48,164 nt of DNA from Nitrosopumilaceae archaeon. GTDB lineage: Archaea; Thermoproteota; Nitrososphaeria; Nitrososphaerales; Nitrosopumilaceae. The stretch covers positions 1-48,164 of the forward strand of contig JAJEHG010000054.1 in assembly GCA_022823825.1 (NCBI GenBank), given 5' to 3'. This document shows, one piece after another, positions 47,418-48,164 of the stretch (positions within the stretch are counted from its first letter, which is position 1; the number at the start of each line of letters is the position of its first letter). The notes below the pieces were generated by a model. The model did no database searches. It was given only the letters and a program-made list of their open reading frames with translations, and was not told the DNA's origin. Both the position numbers and the translations under genes were made by a program.

Positions 47418-48164
47418 CTAATCCGGAATCGGATGTATGGTCACTATGGCGTTCTTGATCTGCTTCCTAATGGAGTGCTCTATGTCAATGAGACGATCGT
47501 GCGACTCTGCGATGGTAAGCTTGCCGTCAAAGGAGCATTCGATGTCAATCTTTGAGACGTTGCCAAACTTTAGGGACAGTATCCGGCCGACGCCCTTGAC
47601 ATCTTTGTGGCGGAACAGGATCTCCCTGATCAGATCCTCCTCGTCCATGGATTTTTCCCCGGTATCATCAGTAGCGGCCTCCTCGAAGGGTTCGAGCCTG
47701 GCAGTCACGTCCTTGACGCTCGGCAGCTCCTCGGAGATCTTTTTCTTGATTGCCCTTGAGATCTTGTAGGTGCTCTTCAGGTTTGTACTCCCGTCTATCA
47801 TGACGTGCAGGTCCGCATAGAGGCTCTTGCCCATCTTGTGCGTGCTTGGGCTATGCGCCGCCTTTACTCCCTCGACGGTATTTGCAATATCGACAAGCCT
47901 GCTGTCAATGGGAACGTTCTCCCAGTCTGGCTCGACATGTATTGTTATCTGGGCGTCCTTGATGTGGTCGTTCCCGTGGTCGTGGTCGTGCACGAAGAAG
48001 CTCAGGACGCCGTGTTTGTGTTCATGGTCGTGGCCATGTCCGTGGCCGTGGTCATGGTCGTGCTCGTGGTCATGGTCGTGCTCGTGGTCATGGTCGTGCT
48101 CGTGGTCATGGTCGTGCTCGTGGTCATGGTCGTGCTCGTGGTCATGGTCGTGCTCGTGGTCATG
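47418..48164 (-). CDS. Cation diffusion facilitator, C-terminal part (partial at window edge)
   Basis: The frame is open from the right edge (48164) to the stop at 47418. It begins with a His/Asp/Glu-rich loop, (HDHEHD)n then GHGHGHDHEHKHGVLSFFVH DHDHGNDHI, a metal-binding tract as in zinc CDF transporters. The cytoplasmic tail follows: WENVPIDSRLVDIANTVEGV, KAAHSPSTHKMGKSLYADLH VMID and SVKDVTARLEPFE, the CDF C-terminal fold. A second, similar unit (MDEEDLIREILFRHKDVKGV GRILSLKFGNVSK) ends the protein, so the tail may be duplicated. The membrane helices lie outside the window. Confidence 0.7.
   Translation of the reverse strand, partial: HDHEHDHDHEHDHDHEHDHDHEHDHDHEHDHDHEHDHDHGHGHGHDHEHKHGVLSFFVHDHDHGNDHIKDAQITIHVEPDWENVPIDSRLVDIANTVEGVKAAHSPSTHKMGKSLYADLHVMIDGSTNLKSTYKISRAIKKKISEELPSVKDVTARLEPFEEAATDDTGEKSMDEEDLIREILFRHKDVKGVGRILSLKFGNVSKIDIECSFDGKLTIAESHDRLIDIEHSIRKQIKNAIVTIHPIPD
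48053..48164. repeat. 18-bp tandem repeat coding the His-rich loop
   Basis: Six consecutive copies of CATGGTCGTGCTCGTGGT, identical to the base, start at 48053, 48071, 48089, 48107, 48125 and 48143; the array continues past the edge. On the minus strand each unit encodes six residues of a HDHEHD-type pattern. Perfect identity suggests recent expansion by slippage or unequal exchange. Confidence 0.85.

Noticed and set aside
48053-48164. Possible CRISPR array at the right edge
   Set aside because: There are no spacers; it is a contiguous 18-bp tandem repeat that encodes a His-rich loop.

Overview
The window reads as a chromosomal segment of a GC-rich ammonia-oxidising-lineage archaeon (Thaumarchaeota/Nitrososphaerota), most like the sponge symbiont Cenarchaeum symbiosum. 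The lineage is an inference from gene content: Kae1 and Bud32 of KEOPS, YchF/OLA1, a Fap7-type kinase, archaeosine TGT, aCPSF2, archaeal OGG1, TFE, NAC, aTrm56, HflX, a UbiD-type decarboxylase, archaeal riboflavin genes (GTP cyclohydrolase III, RibD-C reductase, RibB, lumazine synthase, alpha-type riboflavin synthase) and a PAC4-like protein. Many genes look leaderless: an A/T box sits about 26-28 nt before the start codon (ATG, GTG or TTG), and this decided several starts.

Layout. 1-9.8 kb: dense housekeeping (RdgB/HAM1, Bud32, Kae1, YchF, Fap7, ArcTGT, ferredoxin, aCPSF2, OGG1). 9.96 kb: tRNA-Arg(UCU). 10.1-22.4 kb: an accessory island, visibly AT-richer at about 12.4-15.6 and 17.8-19.9 kb. 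It holds (i) a HaeIII-like endonuclease with a D12-class adenine methyltransferase; (ii) a two-gene regulator operon divergent from a compact ubiquitin-like conjugation operon (Ubl, E2, JAB-E1 fusion) joined by 4-nt or zero-gap junctions; (iii) small proteins, a DUF488 protein and a PD-(D/E)XK-like nuclease; (iv) a TcmP plus three-Cys-motif (DUF5131/Gp37-Gp68-like) pair bracketed by directly oriented copies of a decayed repeat; (v) a secreted protein, an orphan RelB-like antitoxin and a class II Fic protein. 22.4-31.1 kb: housekeeping again (UbiD decarboxylase, PAC4-like, Zn-finger protein, RNase H-fold protein, ATPase stalk subunit, NAC, C2-PUA protein, PhoU, HflX, Trm56, TFE), ending in a relBE pair with a broken toxin. 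31.3-37.6 kb: an aldehyde dehydrogenase, a hemerythrin-like protein, an IS66-type transposase, an AbiEi-like orphan antitoxin with its own palindrome, and a cation/proton antiporter. 37.9-42.7 kb: a riboflavin cluster with two tandem palindromes just upstream of the ribB promoter. 42.8-48.2 kb: TPR protein, ADH-CitE operon, a secreted protein, and a cation diffusion facilitator whose His-rich loop runs off the right edge.

The best candidate for an unusual system is the Ubl-E2-E1/JAB operon at 13.58-15.62 kb. The sequence supports a complete small conjugation and deconjugation cassette (modifier, E2 with a candidate cysteine, JAMM motif, Rossmann GxGxxG adenylation domain) inside a defence-type island. 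It resembles the prokaryotic Prok-E2_E/multi-ubiquitin class predicted by comparative genomics and related to bacterial Ub-like antiphage operons. Its function here is inferred only from domains and context.
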